Of a stretch of DNA of 5,130 bases, positions 1 through 4,607 are shown piece after piece. The notes under the pieces were generated by a model. That model ran no database searches, was not told where the DNA came from, and saw only the letters and a program-made list of their open reading frames with translations. The position numbers were made by a program, and so were the translations under genes. Source of the DNA: Thermoanaerobaculia bacterium. GTDB taxonomy: Bacteria; Bacteroidota; Bacteroidia; Chitinophagales; Saprospiraceae. Every line of letters begins with the position of its first letter. The stretch's first letter is position 1. The stretch is from assembly GCA_023151335.1 (NCBI GenBank), contig JAKLJF010000419.1, positions 1-5,130 on the forward strand, written 5' to 3'.

Positions 1-80
1 CACGTTATTGCTCCGATACTTGCCGGGTTGAGGCATGGGAAAAACGGACGGGGGGAGGTGAGAATGGGAATTTGGGATGA
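1..80 (+). CDS. C-terminal fragment of a small putative zinc-finger protein (5' end outside window)
   Basis: The frame whose first whole codon is at base 3 is open from the window edge to a TGA at 78-80. It reads RYCSDTCRVEAWEKR followed by a Gly/Asn-rich tail. The YCSDxCRxxAxxxR pattern resembles the second half of a treble-clef or zinc-ribbon finger seen at the end of many small bacterial proteins, where an earlier CxxC pair completes the metal site. That earlier half would lie before the window. No function can be given. The competing frame starting at base 1 is also open, to a TGA at 88-90, but shows no recognisable motif. The call rests on about 15 residues and is therefore tentative. 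Confidence 0.45.
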   Translation, partial: RYCSDTCRVEAWEKRTGGGENGNLG

Positions 81-83
81 CAA

Positions 84-154
84 ATTTTGAAATAGTTCAA
101 AATGCCTGCGATTTTATTGATTAGTTTTGGAGGCCTCGTTTAATTTTCAAAATT
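84..154. repeat. Three ATTTTGAA octamers upstream of the 161-1021 gene
   Basis: ATTTTGAA occurs at 84-91. Its exact reverse complement TTCAAAAT occurs at 96-103, forming an inverted repeat with a 4-base spacer, and again at 146-153 inside the palindrome AATTTTCAAAATT (142-154). The copies flank the candidate -7 box at 122-129, which is where a regulator could bind. The motif is AT-rich and the surroundings are AT-rich, so chance is a real alternative. Confidence 0.35.
122..129 (+). promoter_or_regulatory. Candidate Bacteroidota -7 box for the 161-1021 gene
   Basis: TAGTTTTG fits the Bacteroidota -7 consensus TAnnTTTG. It would place the transcript start near 136, leaving a leader of about 25 bases before ATG 161. 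No TTG is found at the expected -33 spacing, so this is a weak call. Confidence 0.3.
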
Positions 155-160
155 ACAGCC

Positions 161-1021
161 ATGAGTTTCTTTATCTTTATTGCACTTACCCTCCTCGTTG
201 GGTTTGTCATTGTTTTGATTGGAAGGCATACTAATTCCCATTCTGATCGTGCCGTGCAAACAAAAAACACTTTTGATTCAGAAGTGATCCAGCCCAAAAC
301 CATTTCCAAAGTAGAAGAGATTCCCCCCCCTTTGATTAGCAATTCGGCCAAACCTTATAAAAGGCACATTGCCTACTTCGTTTTAAAAGTAAATGACCTT
401 AAAGAAAGTGTAGATTACATTAGCTCCAAATTGCGAATGTATGACAAACTTGATTTTGAAATAAATGGCCGTGACTGGCTCATTTACGACGGAAAAAAAA
501 AGTACATAGGGAGACTCCGCATCAATAATTATTCGAGGGTAGAAAAAACCTTGTCTGAAAACCCGAAATGTTTTGCCTTTGTCGAAAGCTTGCCTTTTTG
601 GAATGATTATTACAACCGATGGGAAGGCGGATTAGTTATTGGCATGTTTGTGGGCTGGCCCGAAGAGACGGATTTTAGCATTTATCAATCAAACCTTGAG
701 GGTACTGGAGTACGCAATACCATTAGCGCAAGTCCCTGTTTCCCTTACAGAAAAATTGAATTGTCAGATTCAGTTGATATTTTGACGAAACAGGCCTACC
801 TTTTAATTAATTCAGGACATTTGGAGAACGCATACGAGGCGTTAATCAAACTTTGGAAAGTTAAGAAGGTGTGGCTGCATGATTTGGTAGTAATTGCCCG
901 AAAATTGAAAAGATATTCGGAGGAAAAGGAGTTTTTACTCGAATACATTGCCTCCCAAAGTGGAAATTTAACCCCTGAATATGAAACACGATTACAGGTA
1001 ATTGAAAACCGGTTCAGGTAG
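161..1021 (+). CDS. Membrane-anchored hypothetical protein, possible HIRAN-like middle and TPR-like C-terminus
   Basis: This 286-residue protein is not recognised. Residues 2-21 form one hydrophobic helix without a clear cleavage site, followed by GRH, so it is probably a signal anchor. Residues 22-65 are a polar linker with a Pro-Pro-Pro stretch. Residues about 66-168 look like a small beta-rich domain; the segment around WLIYDGKKKYIGRLR (residues 106-120) faintly recalls HIRAN domains, which bind DNA ends in other proteins, but this is a guess. Residues about 205-262 are helical and resemble a TPR pair (QAYLLINSGHLENAYEAL and the following helices). ATG 161 is chosen because no upstream start fits; there is no ribosome site, and the GGAGG at 129-133 is too distant. 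Base composition differs from the neighbours: about 32% GC in bases 361-420 against about 60% in bases 3001-3060 of the recombinase. C8 (323-330) and A9 (493-501) runs lie within the frame. Confidence 0.8.
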   Translation: MSFFIFIALTLLVGFVIVLIGRHTNSHSDRAVQTKNTFDSEVIQPKTISKVEEIPPPLISNSAKPYKRHIAYFVLKVNDLKESVDYISSKLRMYDKLDFEINGRDWLIYDGKKKYIGRLRINNYSRVEKTLSENPKCFAFVESLPFWNDYYNRWEGGLVIGMFVGWPEETDFSIYQSNLEGTGVRNTISASPCFPYRKIELSDSVDILTKQAYLLINSGHLENAYEALIKLWKVKKVWLHDLVVIARKLKRYSEEKEFLLEYIASQSGNLTPEYETRLQVIENRFR

Positions 1022-1073
1022 GAGAAACAAATTTTTAGAAATAATACTGTGCCCCTATCTGTACCCCAAAACA

Positions 1074-1112
1074 AAAACCCCCTCGCAAGTAACTGACTTG
1101 CAAGGGGGTTTT
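1074..1112 (-). terminator. Rho-independent terminator of tRNA-Gln, probably also used by the convergent gene
   Basis: Arms 1074-1090 and 1096-1112 enclose a 5-base loop (AACTG). Read as - strand RNA the stem is 17 pairs, with one position (bases 1084/1102) being a G.U wobble. Read as + strand RNA the same position is a C.A mismatch. The - strand stem ends in UUUU and runs on into U-rich sequence (UUUUUGUUUU), so it serves the tRNA transcript best. On the + strand the hairpin lies 52 bases after the stop of the 161-1021 gene and is followed by TTTTAAATTT, so bidirectional use is plausible. Confidence 0.8.
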
Positions 1113-1123
1113 AAATTTAGTTG

Positions 1124-1194
1124 TTGGCCCACAAGGATTCGAACCCTGACAAACAGAACCAAAATCTGCTGTGCTACCGTTACACCATGGGCCA
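1124..1194 (-). tRNA. trnQ: tRNA-Gln, anticodon UUG
   Basis: The reverse strand folds into a full 71-base cloverleaf. The acceptor stem is TGGCCCA / TGGGCCA, with the weak U1-A72 pair typical of tRNA-Gln. The D stem is GTGT / GCAC with a 7-base loop. The anticodon stem is GCAGA / TCTGT around loop TTTTGGT, giving anticodon TTG, which reads CAA and, by wobble, CAG. The variable loop is 4 bases. The T stem is CAGGG / CCTTG with the canonical TTCGAAT loop. The discriminator is A, and CCA is not encoded, as is usual in Bacteroidota, so it must be added after transcription. A promoter lies upstream at 1224-1254 and a terminator directly downstream, so it is probably a single-gene unit. I see no duplicated 3' end elsewhere in the window, hence no sign of integration into it. 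Confidence 0.97.
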
Positions 1195-1223
1195 GCACCA
1201 ATTGTGCTTTTCAAAAGCGGGTG

Positions 1224-1254
1224 CAAAGATAGATCGGCAATTTTTTCCCTGCAA
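1224..1254 (-). promoter_or_regulatory. Promoter of tRNA-Gln
   Basis: On the - strand a TTG (bases 1254-1252) is followed 20 bases later by TATCTTTG (bases 1231-1224). This matches the Bacteroidota pattern of a -33 TTG/TTTG and a -7 TAnnTTTG about 19-21 bases apart. The predicted start near 1218 leaves a leader of roughly 24 bases before the mature tRNA 5' end at 1194. This is the best promoter in the window because both boxes and the spacing agree. Confidence 0.6.
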
Positions 1255-1284
1255 CCCCTGCCGGATGTTTTTTAAAAAAAACCT

Positions 1285-1707
1285 TCAGTTGACACGGTAC
1301 CACTGCTGGGTACGGTAAAATGGGCCGAGGTACCCGCGCACGACCAATACGTTGGGGTCGCCATCCTTGAGCCATAAATTGCAGCCGTACCATTTGCCTT
1401 TTTCCGGGTCGAGAATACGTCCCGACTGCCAGTATCCGCCTTTGGATTTCATGTTTTCCAGAATGACCATGTTCAGCACCGGCTGATTTTTTCGCTCACC
1501 CGGGCACTTGTCGCATTTGCGGTCGGGAGCGGACTTGAGCAGGCGAATCACTTTACCGAAAATCTGACCGTTTTGTTCGTACACCTGCACGTGGCTTTTG
1601 GCCTCGCCGGTTTCGTCGTCAATCGTTTTCCAAACGCCTATGGGCGTTTGAGCCTGCAGCACTGCCGCGAAACAGCTTAGCAGGAGCATTAAAAAAGTTT
1701 TTTGCAT
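1285..1707 (-). CDS. Secreted DUF2147 family protein
   Basis: The 140-residue product matches what I recall of the DUF2147 family of small exported proteins, common in Bacteroidota and Proteobacteria; its biochemical role is not established. Residues 1-20 are a Sec signal peptide with a probable cut after LQAQ. The mature part has the family landmarks: GVWKTIDDETG (24-34), a Cys-x-x-Cys block CDKCPGERKNQP (65-76), GRILDPEKGKWYGC (96-109), VRGYLG (123-128) and the terminal RTQQWYRV (132-139). The two cysteines could form a disulfide or bind metal. ATG 1707 is chosen because it starts the signal peptide directly; an in-frame start at 1740 would add 11 residues unlike a signal sequence. The gene starts 33 bases after the THX stop with no promoter visible between, so the two are probably cotranscribed. 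No convincing terminator follows. Confidence 0.9.
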   Translation of the reverse strand: MQKTFLMLLLSCFAAVLQAQTPIGVWKTIDDETGEAKSHVQVYEQNGQIFGKVIRLLKSAPDRKCDKCPGERKNQPVLNMVILENMKSKGGYWQSGRILDPEKGKWYGCNLWLKDGDPNVLVVRGYLGPFYRTQQWYRVN

Positions 1708-1740
1708 AACAACCTGGGTGTAGCGTTCGGGTAAAACCAA

Positions 1741-1851
1741 TTATGCTTTTTTCTTGGCTTCGGCGCGCAATTTGGAAGGCTTCGGGCGGGTGTTGCCGTG
1801 GGAGCCCCGGCGGATTTTGCCGCGTTTCGTTTTAAAATCTCCTTTTCCCAT
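1741..1851 (-). CDS. 30S ribosomal protein THX
   Basis: This 36-residue, strongly basic protein starts MGKGDFKTKRGKIRRGSHG and continues with NTRPKPSK and an Ala/Lys tail. The MGKGDxxTxRGKIxRGxxGxxRPK pattern is the signature of THX, the small 30S protein first found in Thermus, where it sits in the head of the subunit and contacts 16S rRNA; orthologues are widespread in Bacteroidota. It is about 10 residues longer than the Thermus protein, in the basic C-terminal tail. The start is ATG 1851. The frame is open upstream to an ATG at 1995, but that extension would run through the terminator at 1959-1991 and reads as unrelated sequence, so it is rejected. The leader has no Shine-Dalgarno. The gene heads a probable transcript with DUF2147. 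Confidence 0.9.
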   Translation of the reverse strand: MGKGDFKTKRGKIRRGSHGNTRPKPSKLRAEAKKKA

Positions 1852-1905
1852 GAGTGGTGAAATTTCGTAGGTTGAGTAGATAGTTTGTGTTGAAAAATCA
1901 GGCCG

Positions 1906-1933
1906 CAAAATTAGGCATATTCTGAAAATCAAA
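1906..1933 (-). promoter_or_regulatory. Candidate promoter of the THX-DUF2147 unit
   Basis: On the - strand TTTG (bases 1933-1930) precedes TAATTTTG (bases 1913-1906) by 16 bases. The -7 box fits TAnnTTTG well, but the spacing is a few bases shorter than usual. It lies just downstream of the preceding gene's terminator and would give a leader of about 48 bases to ATG 1851. Confidence 0.45.
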
Positions 1934-1958
1934 CATACCGCACCCTGATTTCGCTGAC

Positions 1959-1991
1959 AAAAAAACGGCCCGGAGCAGTAGCCCCGGGCCG
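1959..1991 (-). terminator. Rho-independent terminator of the DUF4783 gene
   Basis: A perfect 8-base stem, CGGCCCGG (1966-1973) with CCGGGCCG (1984-1991), encloses a 10-base loop. On the - strand it is followed immediately by seven T (complement of the A run 1959-1965). It lies 26 bases after the DUF4783 stop codon and separates that gene from the THX promoter. Confidence 0.9.
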
Positions 1992-2017
1992 CCATTGTAT
2001 AGGCATTGGTTTAAAAA

Positions 2018-2407
2018 TCAACCTTTGTCGAAGCGGATCTCCTGAATGCTGGCGCTTGCACCGTTTACTTTCAGGTAGATGTACACGCGATACGAACCGT
2101 TGGCAGCCGACATATTACCGATGCAATATTGATCGCTGTTTTCGCGGCTGGTGCCCTGGTGTACCTGGCTGAACGATTTGGGTTTGCTCGAATTGAAAAA
2201 CGAGCGGATCGTTTCGGTCGCTTTTGCCTTGGGTACTACCTGCTCGTTGTCGAGAATCGAGATTTCGACGTTGTCGGCAAAATATTTCGATAACGCGTCG
2301 GCATCGCCGGCGTTCAGGGCTTTTGCGATCGCTTCGAGGCTGGGATTGCCCTGGCCGGCCATCAGGGTCAGCGGGGCAAAAAGCAGCAGAAAAAGCATGT
2401 TTCTCAT
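2018..2407 (-). CDS. Secreted DUF4783 family protein (NTF2-like fold expected)
   Basis: The 129-residue product resembles DUF4783, a small exported family largely confined to Bacteroidota and expected to adopt a SnoaL/NTF2-like cone fold; no activity is known. Residues 1-18 form a Sec signal peptide ending LTLMA. The next segment, SLEAIAKALNAGDADALSKYF (23-43), is the helical start typical of NTF2-like proteins, followed by VEISILD (47-53). Other family landmarks are KSFSQVHQGTS (77-87), YCIG (94-97), GSYRVYIYLK (104-113) and IQEIRFD (121-127). ATG 2407 is preferred over the adjacent GTG at 2410, which would add one residue. The gene is transcribed away from the recombinase and ends before a strong terminator, so it appears monocistronic. 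Its upstream region is shared with the recombinase. Confidence 0.85.
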   Translation of the reverse strand: MRNMLFLLLFAPLTLMAGQGNPSLEAIAKALNAGDADALSKYFADNVEISILDNEQVVPKAKATETIRSFFNSSKPKSFSQVHQGTSRENSDQYCIGNMSAANGSYRVYIYLKVNGASASIQEIRFDKG

Positions 2408-2512
2408 CACTTAACAGTTTTAATGATTTGATTAGAATGGATGTCTGACCCTTTATACGTCAGGATCTGTACAAGGAAACTGCCAAAAGCGATTTTTTAG
2501 TGTTAAGGCAAA

Positions 2513-2592
2513 GTTAAAGGCTTTAAACGCTTTAGTAAGGCGTAGCGTCTTTTAGCGGTGTTAAAGTTGATTTTCGGGGCTGAACTTTAACT
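2513..2592. repeat. GTTAAAG repeat cluster with a perfect 9-base inverted repeat
   Basis: GTTAAAG occurs at 2513-2519 and 2560-2566, and inverted (CTTTAAC) at 2585-2591. The last two extend into a perfect inverted repeat, GTTAAAGTT (2560-2568) and AACTTTAAC (2583-2591), with a 14-base spacer. The first copy also forms the palindrome TTAAAGGCTTTAA (2514-2526). The cluster lies about 140-215 bases before the recombinase start. It could be an operator or recombinase arm-type binding sites; the sequence alone does not decide. Confidence 0.5.
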
Positions 2593-2655
2593 TACTGGGG
2601 GTTAGCAAAGGTTAGTTCCGGCATTGAGTATGTACCGAAGTCTGTACCAAAAACT

Positions 2656-2663
2656 TATGTTTG
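2656..2663 (+). promoter_or_regulatory. Candidate -7 box for the recombinase gene
   Basis: TATGTTTG fits TAnnTTTG. The start would be near 2670, giving a leader of about 58 bases to ATG 2728. No TTG sits at the expected -33 spacing; instead two TGTACC copies (2631-2636, 2643-2648) occupy the area just upstream, which could mean activator or repressor control. Confidence 0.35.
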
Positions 2664-2727
2664 TTCTTGCATCCTTCATTTGATTTAGGTCTCTTTGAGG
2701 CCGCATTTTAAATCCGATTCAGTGCCC

Positions 2728-3933
2728 ATGCGCCCACCTACCATCGCCATCGTACAAAGAGGTTATGCCGATCGGTATGGCCGCCAGCGGCTGTACCTGC
2801 GGTATGCCTGGAATTTCCAGACGAACTACATCGTGCTGCCCTGGCGCTTACTGCCCAAAGATTGGGACTCCGTGGCCCAAACCGTAAAGTCGCGCGCCAC
2901 CCTCGGCGGCGAAACGGCCTTGACAGTGAACGGAGACTTGGCTAAGACCATGAACAAAGCCTATGCCATTATCGCCGAAATGACTACCACCGACATTCCG
3001 CCATCCTTCGATGAATTCCGGATGCGGATGGGCGCCGGCAAAAAAGTGGCCCGGCACTTCGCAGAATCTGCCCGCGAACTGCTGCAACAGGAATTGGATG
3101 CCAACGAAATCGCTTACCGGACCTTCAATACCTACCGGGCAGCAGTGAACAAGTTTGAAGAGACTATGGGCAAACTGAGTATCCAGGAACTCAGCCACGA
3201 AAAGGTGCTGGACTTTAAACGGAAACTCGTAATGTCGGGCAAGGAAAACCTGGCCAGCCAGTATATCCGCTACCTGAAAATCATTTACGGCCGGGTCCTG
3301 AAATATTTTGACCTAAAGGATGTTCGGAAGCCGTTCGACAGCGTGGACATCAAGGTGGTCAAAATTTCGGATAAGAAAAGTTTGTCTTTGGATGAATACG
3401 CCATCTTCCGGAAAGCATTCACCCAGGCCAAGCCGGGCAGCAAGAATTTTGAAACCCTGCGCCGTTTTTTAATCATGTGTCGCGGGTTGCGCTACTCCGA
3501 CACCCAGCACATTAAAAAGGACGACCACTATTTTGAGATGAAAGACGGCGATGCCTTGTACCGGTACCTGATCACCGCCGCTCAGAAAACGGGAAGTAAA
3601 GAGATCGTTCCCATTTCGGAAGGCGATGCCGAACTGCTCCTTCAGTGGCGTCCGGACGGTTTCCTCTTCCCGAAACTCAACTACCAGACCTACAGCAACT
3701 GGCTCCGCAAGATCAGCCTCGACCTCATCGGCCGGGAAATTACCTCACACTACGGCCGCCACTTCACGGGCGACTTCATCCTGAACAACGGCGACATGGG
3801 CATCGAGGACGTCAAAAAAATCCTCGGCGTGAAAAGCGACCGCATCGCGGAGATTTATGCGCAGAAGGATATTAAGGAGGTGTTGAAGAAGTTTTATAAG
3901 GCGGTGGAGGGGTTAGAAGGGAAAGCAGAGTAA
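2728..3933 (+). CDS. Tyrosine site-specific recombinase/integrase (Bacteroidota type)
   Basis: The 401-residue protein cuts and rejoins DNA through a tyrosine. Residues about 1-95 form an arm-binding domain (LYLRY, then YIVLPWRLLPKDWD). Residues about 108-200 form a SAM-like core-binding domain (AYRTFNTYRAAVNKFEE and following helices). The catalytic domain runs from about 220. Visible catalytic residues are Arg255 in CRGLRYSD, Lys287 in AAQKTGSKEIVPI, His341 and Arg344 in SHYGRH, and the nucleophile Tyr377 in EIYAQ. The usual LGH histidine is replaced by Val368 (LGV), a position that varies in active relatives. Length is normal for the group. ATG 2728 is preferred; an in-frame TTG at 2695 would add 11 residues without a better ribosome site. 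No partner transposon or phage gene, or duplicated attachment site, is visible, so whether it moves an element, inverts a promoter or is a lone remnant cannot be said. Confidence 0.92.
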   Translation: MRPPTIAIVQRGYADRYGRQRLYLRYAWNFQTNYIVLPWRLLPKDWDSVAQTVKSRATLGGETALTVNGDLAKTMNKAYAIIAEMTTTDIPPSFDEFRMRMGAGKKVARHFAESARELLQQELDANEIAYRTFNTYRAAVNKFEETMGKLSIQELSHEKVLDFKRKLVMSGKENLASQYIRYLKIIYGRVLKYFDLKDVRKPFDSVDIKVVKISDKKSLSLDEYAIFRKAFTQAKPGSKNFETLRRFLIMCRGLRYSDTQHIKKDDHYFEMKDGDALYRYLITAAQKTGSKEIVPISEGDAELLLQWRPDGFLFPKLNYQTYSNWLRKISLDLIGREITSHYGRHFTGDFILNNGDMGIEDVKKILGVKSDRIAEIYAQKDIKEVLKKFYKAVEGLEGKAE

Positions 3934-3957
3934 AACACTAGAGTCTTAGCATAAACA

Positions 3958-3987
3958 GGACAATTTACCTTTGTCAAGCAATTGTCC
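3958..3987. promoter_or_regulatory. Inverted repeat GGACAATT-N14-AATTGTCC, operator-like
   Basis: Perfect 8-base arms (3958-3965 and 3980-3987) flank a 14-base spacer that holds a TACCTTTG -7-like box (3966-3973). TTGTC also occurs twice 11 bases apart (3971, 3982), about one helical turn. No T-run follows, so it is not a typical terminator for the recombinase gene. It looks more like an operator over a promoter for the following gene. Confidence 0.4.
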
Positions 3988-4000
3988 CGCCATAACACCT

Positions 4001-4008
4001 TACCTTTG
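4001..4008 (+). promoter_or_regulatory. Candidate -7 box of the HYC_CC_PP-like gene (second of two copies)
   Basis: TTACCTTTG is present twice, at 3965-3973 and 4000-4008, exactly 35 bases apart; each contains TACCTTTG, a full match to TAnnTTTG. The downstream copy would start RNA near 4015, about 16 bases before ATG 4031. Neither has a well-spaced -33 TTG; the nearest, 3982-3984, is 16 bases from the second box. Confidence 0.45.
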
Positions 4009-4030
4009 CCACTCAGACCAAGGTAAAAAA

Positions 4031-4456
4031 ATGGCGCGCCGCCTTGTATCCATATCCCTCGCTTTTGCCGTCTTGCTCTCCTCGACAAGCTGGCAGTTGA
4101 ACCTGCACCTCTGCGGTGGGGAAATGGTCAATTGGGCGCTTTGGAGCAAGGCCGAAGGCTGTTCGTCCGAAGAAAAATCGACGCCGCTATGCGAACGACA
4201 CCAGGGACTGTCCAAGAAAAAGTGTTGCGGAGAACGCGACATTGCTATGCGCGGGTTGGAACATCAACGCACATTTCAGACTGACGGAGCCCTGATAGTG
4301 CCGGCACATTTCGATTGGAATGCCCCTTCGACGTTGTTGGATTATCGCTTTTCAGTGATCGAATCCGTCTATTCACGCACGCCGCACTGGCTGAAATATA
4401 AACCGCCACCGCCTAAACGCGATACCCAAGCCTTTCTGCAGGTTTTCCGTATTTAG
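4031..4456 (+). CDS. HYC_CC_PP-like small exported cysteine protein
   Basis: The 141-residue product matches the layout of the HYC_CC_PP family of small Bacteroidota proteins of unknown function. It has a basic N-terminus and hydrophobic segment (residues 3-20) acting as an export signal, then an HxC motif followed by GG (His26-Leu27-Cys28, where the family name implies Tyr), Cys44 and Cys54, the double cysteine Cys65-Cys66 in KKKCCGE, and near the end YKPPPPKRD (123-131) before a hydrophobic FLQVFRI terminus. The cysteines and histidine suggest metal binding or disulfides at the envelope; I infer this, it is not shown. ATG 4031 is chosen because it starts the signal peptide; an in-frame TTG at 3971 would place the promoter and operator region inside the gene. 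The nearest neighbours are the recombinase upstream and an ECF sigma gene 151 bases downstream on the same strand. Confidence 0.75.
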   Translation: MARRLVSISLAFAVLLSSTSWQLNLHLCGGEMVNWALWSKAEGCSSEEKSTPLCERHQGLSKKKCCGERDIAMRGLEHQRTFQTDGALIVPAHFDWNAPSTLLDYRFSVIESVYSRTPHWLKYKPPPPKRDTQAFLQVFRI

Positions 4457-4477
4457 ATTTAGTTGCCCTTCCACTTT

Positions 4478-4503
4478 GGCGACACCCGTTCCGGGTGCTC
4501 GCC
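4478..4503. other. Strong intergenic hairpin before the ECF sigma gene
   Basis: GGCGA CACCCG (4478-4488) pairs with CGGGTG TCGCC (4492-4497, 4499-4503) around a TTC loop, with one bulged C at 4498. It lies 21 bases after the stop of the HYC_CC_PP-like gene. There is no immediate T-run on either strand; a CCCCTTTT stretch comes about 13 bases later (4517-4523). It may be a weak terminator, a processing or stability element, or a pause site. Confidence 0.5.
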
Positions 4504-4560
4504 TATCGTCGTTAGCCCCTTTTGATTCGTAAAGAAGGCGCGCGACGCCCGGTTGAAAAA

Positions 4561-4568
4561 TATTTTTG
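4561..4568 (+). promoter_or_regulatory. Candidate -7 box of the ECF sigma gene
   Basis: TATTTTTG fits TAnnTTTG and would start RNA near 4575, about 33 bases before ATG 4608. No suitably spaced -33 TTG is seen, and the region is AT-rich, so the call is weak. It would let the sigma gene be transcribed apart from the gene before the hairpin. Confidence 0.3.
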
Positions 4569-4607
4569 AAGGCCATGCAACCTTTCTCCTTTCCAGCCTA
4601 AACTTCT

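Larger units (their letters stand above)
2408..2727. other. Intergenic control region between divergent DUF4783 and recombinase genes
   Basis: This 320-base stretch has no supported gene; two short + strand frames reaching 2414 and 2448 are shadows of DUF4783. It holds a candidate -7 box for DUF4783 on the - strand (TAACTTTG, 2516-2509, about 100 bases before the ATG), a cluster of GTTAAAG repeats (2513-2592), a short CTGAC/GTCAG inverted repeat (2445-2449 / 2459-2463), GTTAG twice at a 10-base interval (2601, 2611), TGTACC twice at a 12-base interval (2631, 2643) and a recombinase -7 box at 2656-2663. Confidence 0.6.

Noticed and set aside
1002..1232. Overlapping short frames on both strands across the tRNA (1002-1232 and 1121-1318 on +, 1035-1226 on -)
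   Set aside because: They run through the tRNA-Gln gene, and the first and last also cross its terminator hairpin; none shows a protein motif.
1274..1310. Possible terminator after DUF2147, using the eight T on the - strand (1281-1274)
   Set aside because: Only a weak 4-base CAGT/ACTG stem can be drawn before the T-run, so a terminator is not supported.
1741..1995. 84-residue protein starting at 1995
   Set aside because: The first 48 residues cross the terminator at 1959-1991 and the THX promoter; the ribosomal signature begins at ATG 1851.
2151..2448. Two + strand frames opposite DUF4783 (2151-2414, 2224-2448)
   Set aside because: They are antisense shadows of a well-supported coding frame and have no recognisable features.
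1058..2648. Shared 8-mer TCTGTACC at 1058-1065 and 2641-2648 as possible attachment repeats of an element
   Set aside because: An 8-base match is expected by chance many times in 5 kb, and the interval holds housekeeping-type genes (tRNA-Gln, THX).
2848..3198. Frames of 60-116 codons in alternative frames within the recombinase (for example 2848-3198 on -, 3645-3875 on +)
   Set aside because: The recombinase frame is continuous with catalytic residues in order; the alternatives are GC-driven open frames.
3971..4456. 161-residue version of the HYC_CC_PP-like protein starting at TTG 3971
   Set aside because: The extra 20 residues cover the inverted repeat and both -7 boxes and would precede a normal signal peptide starting at ATG 4031.
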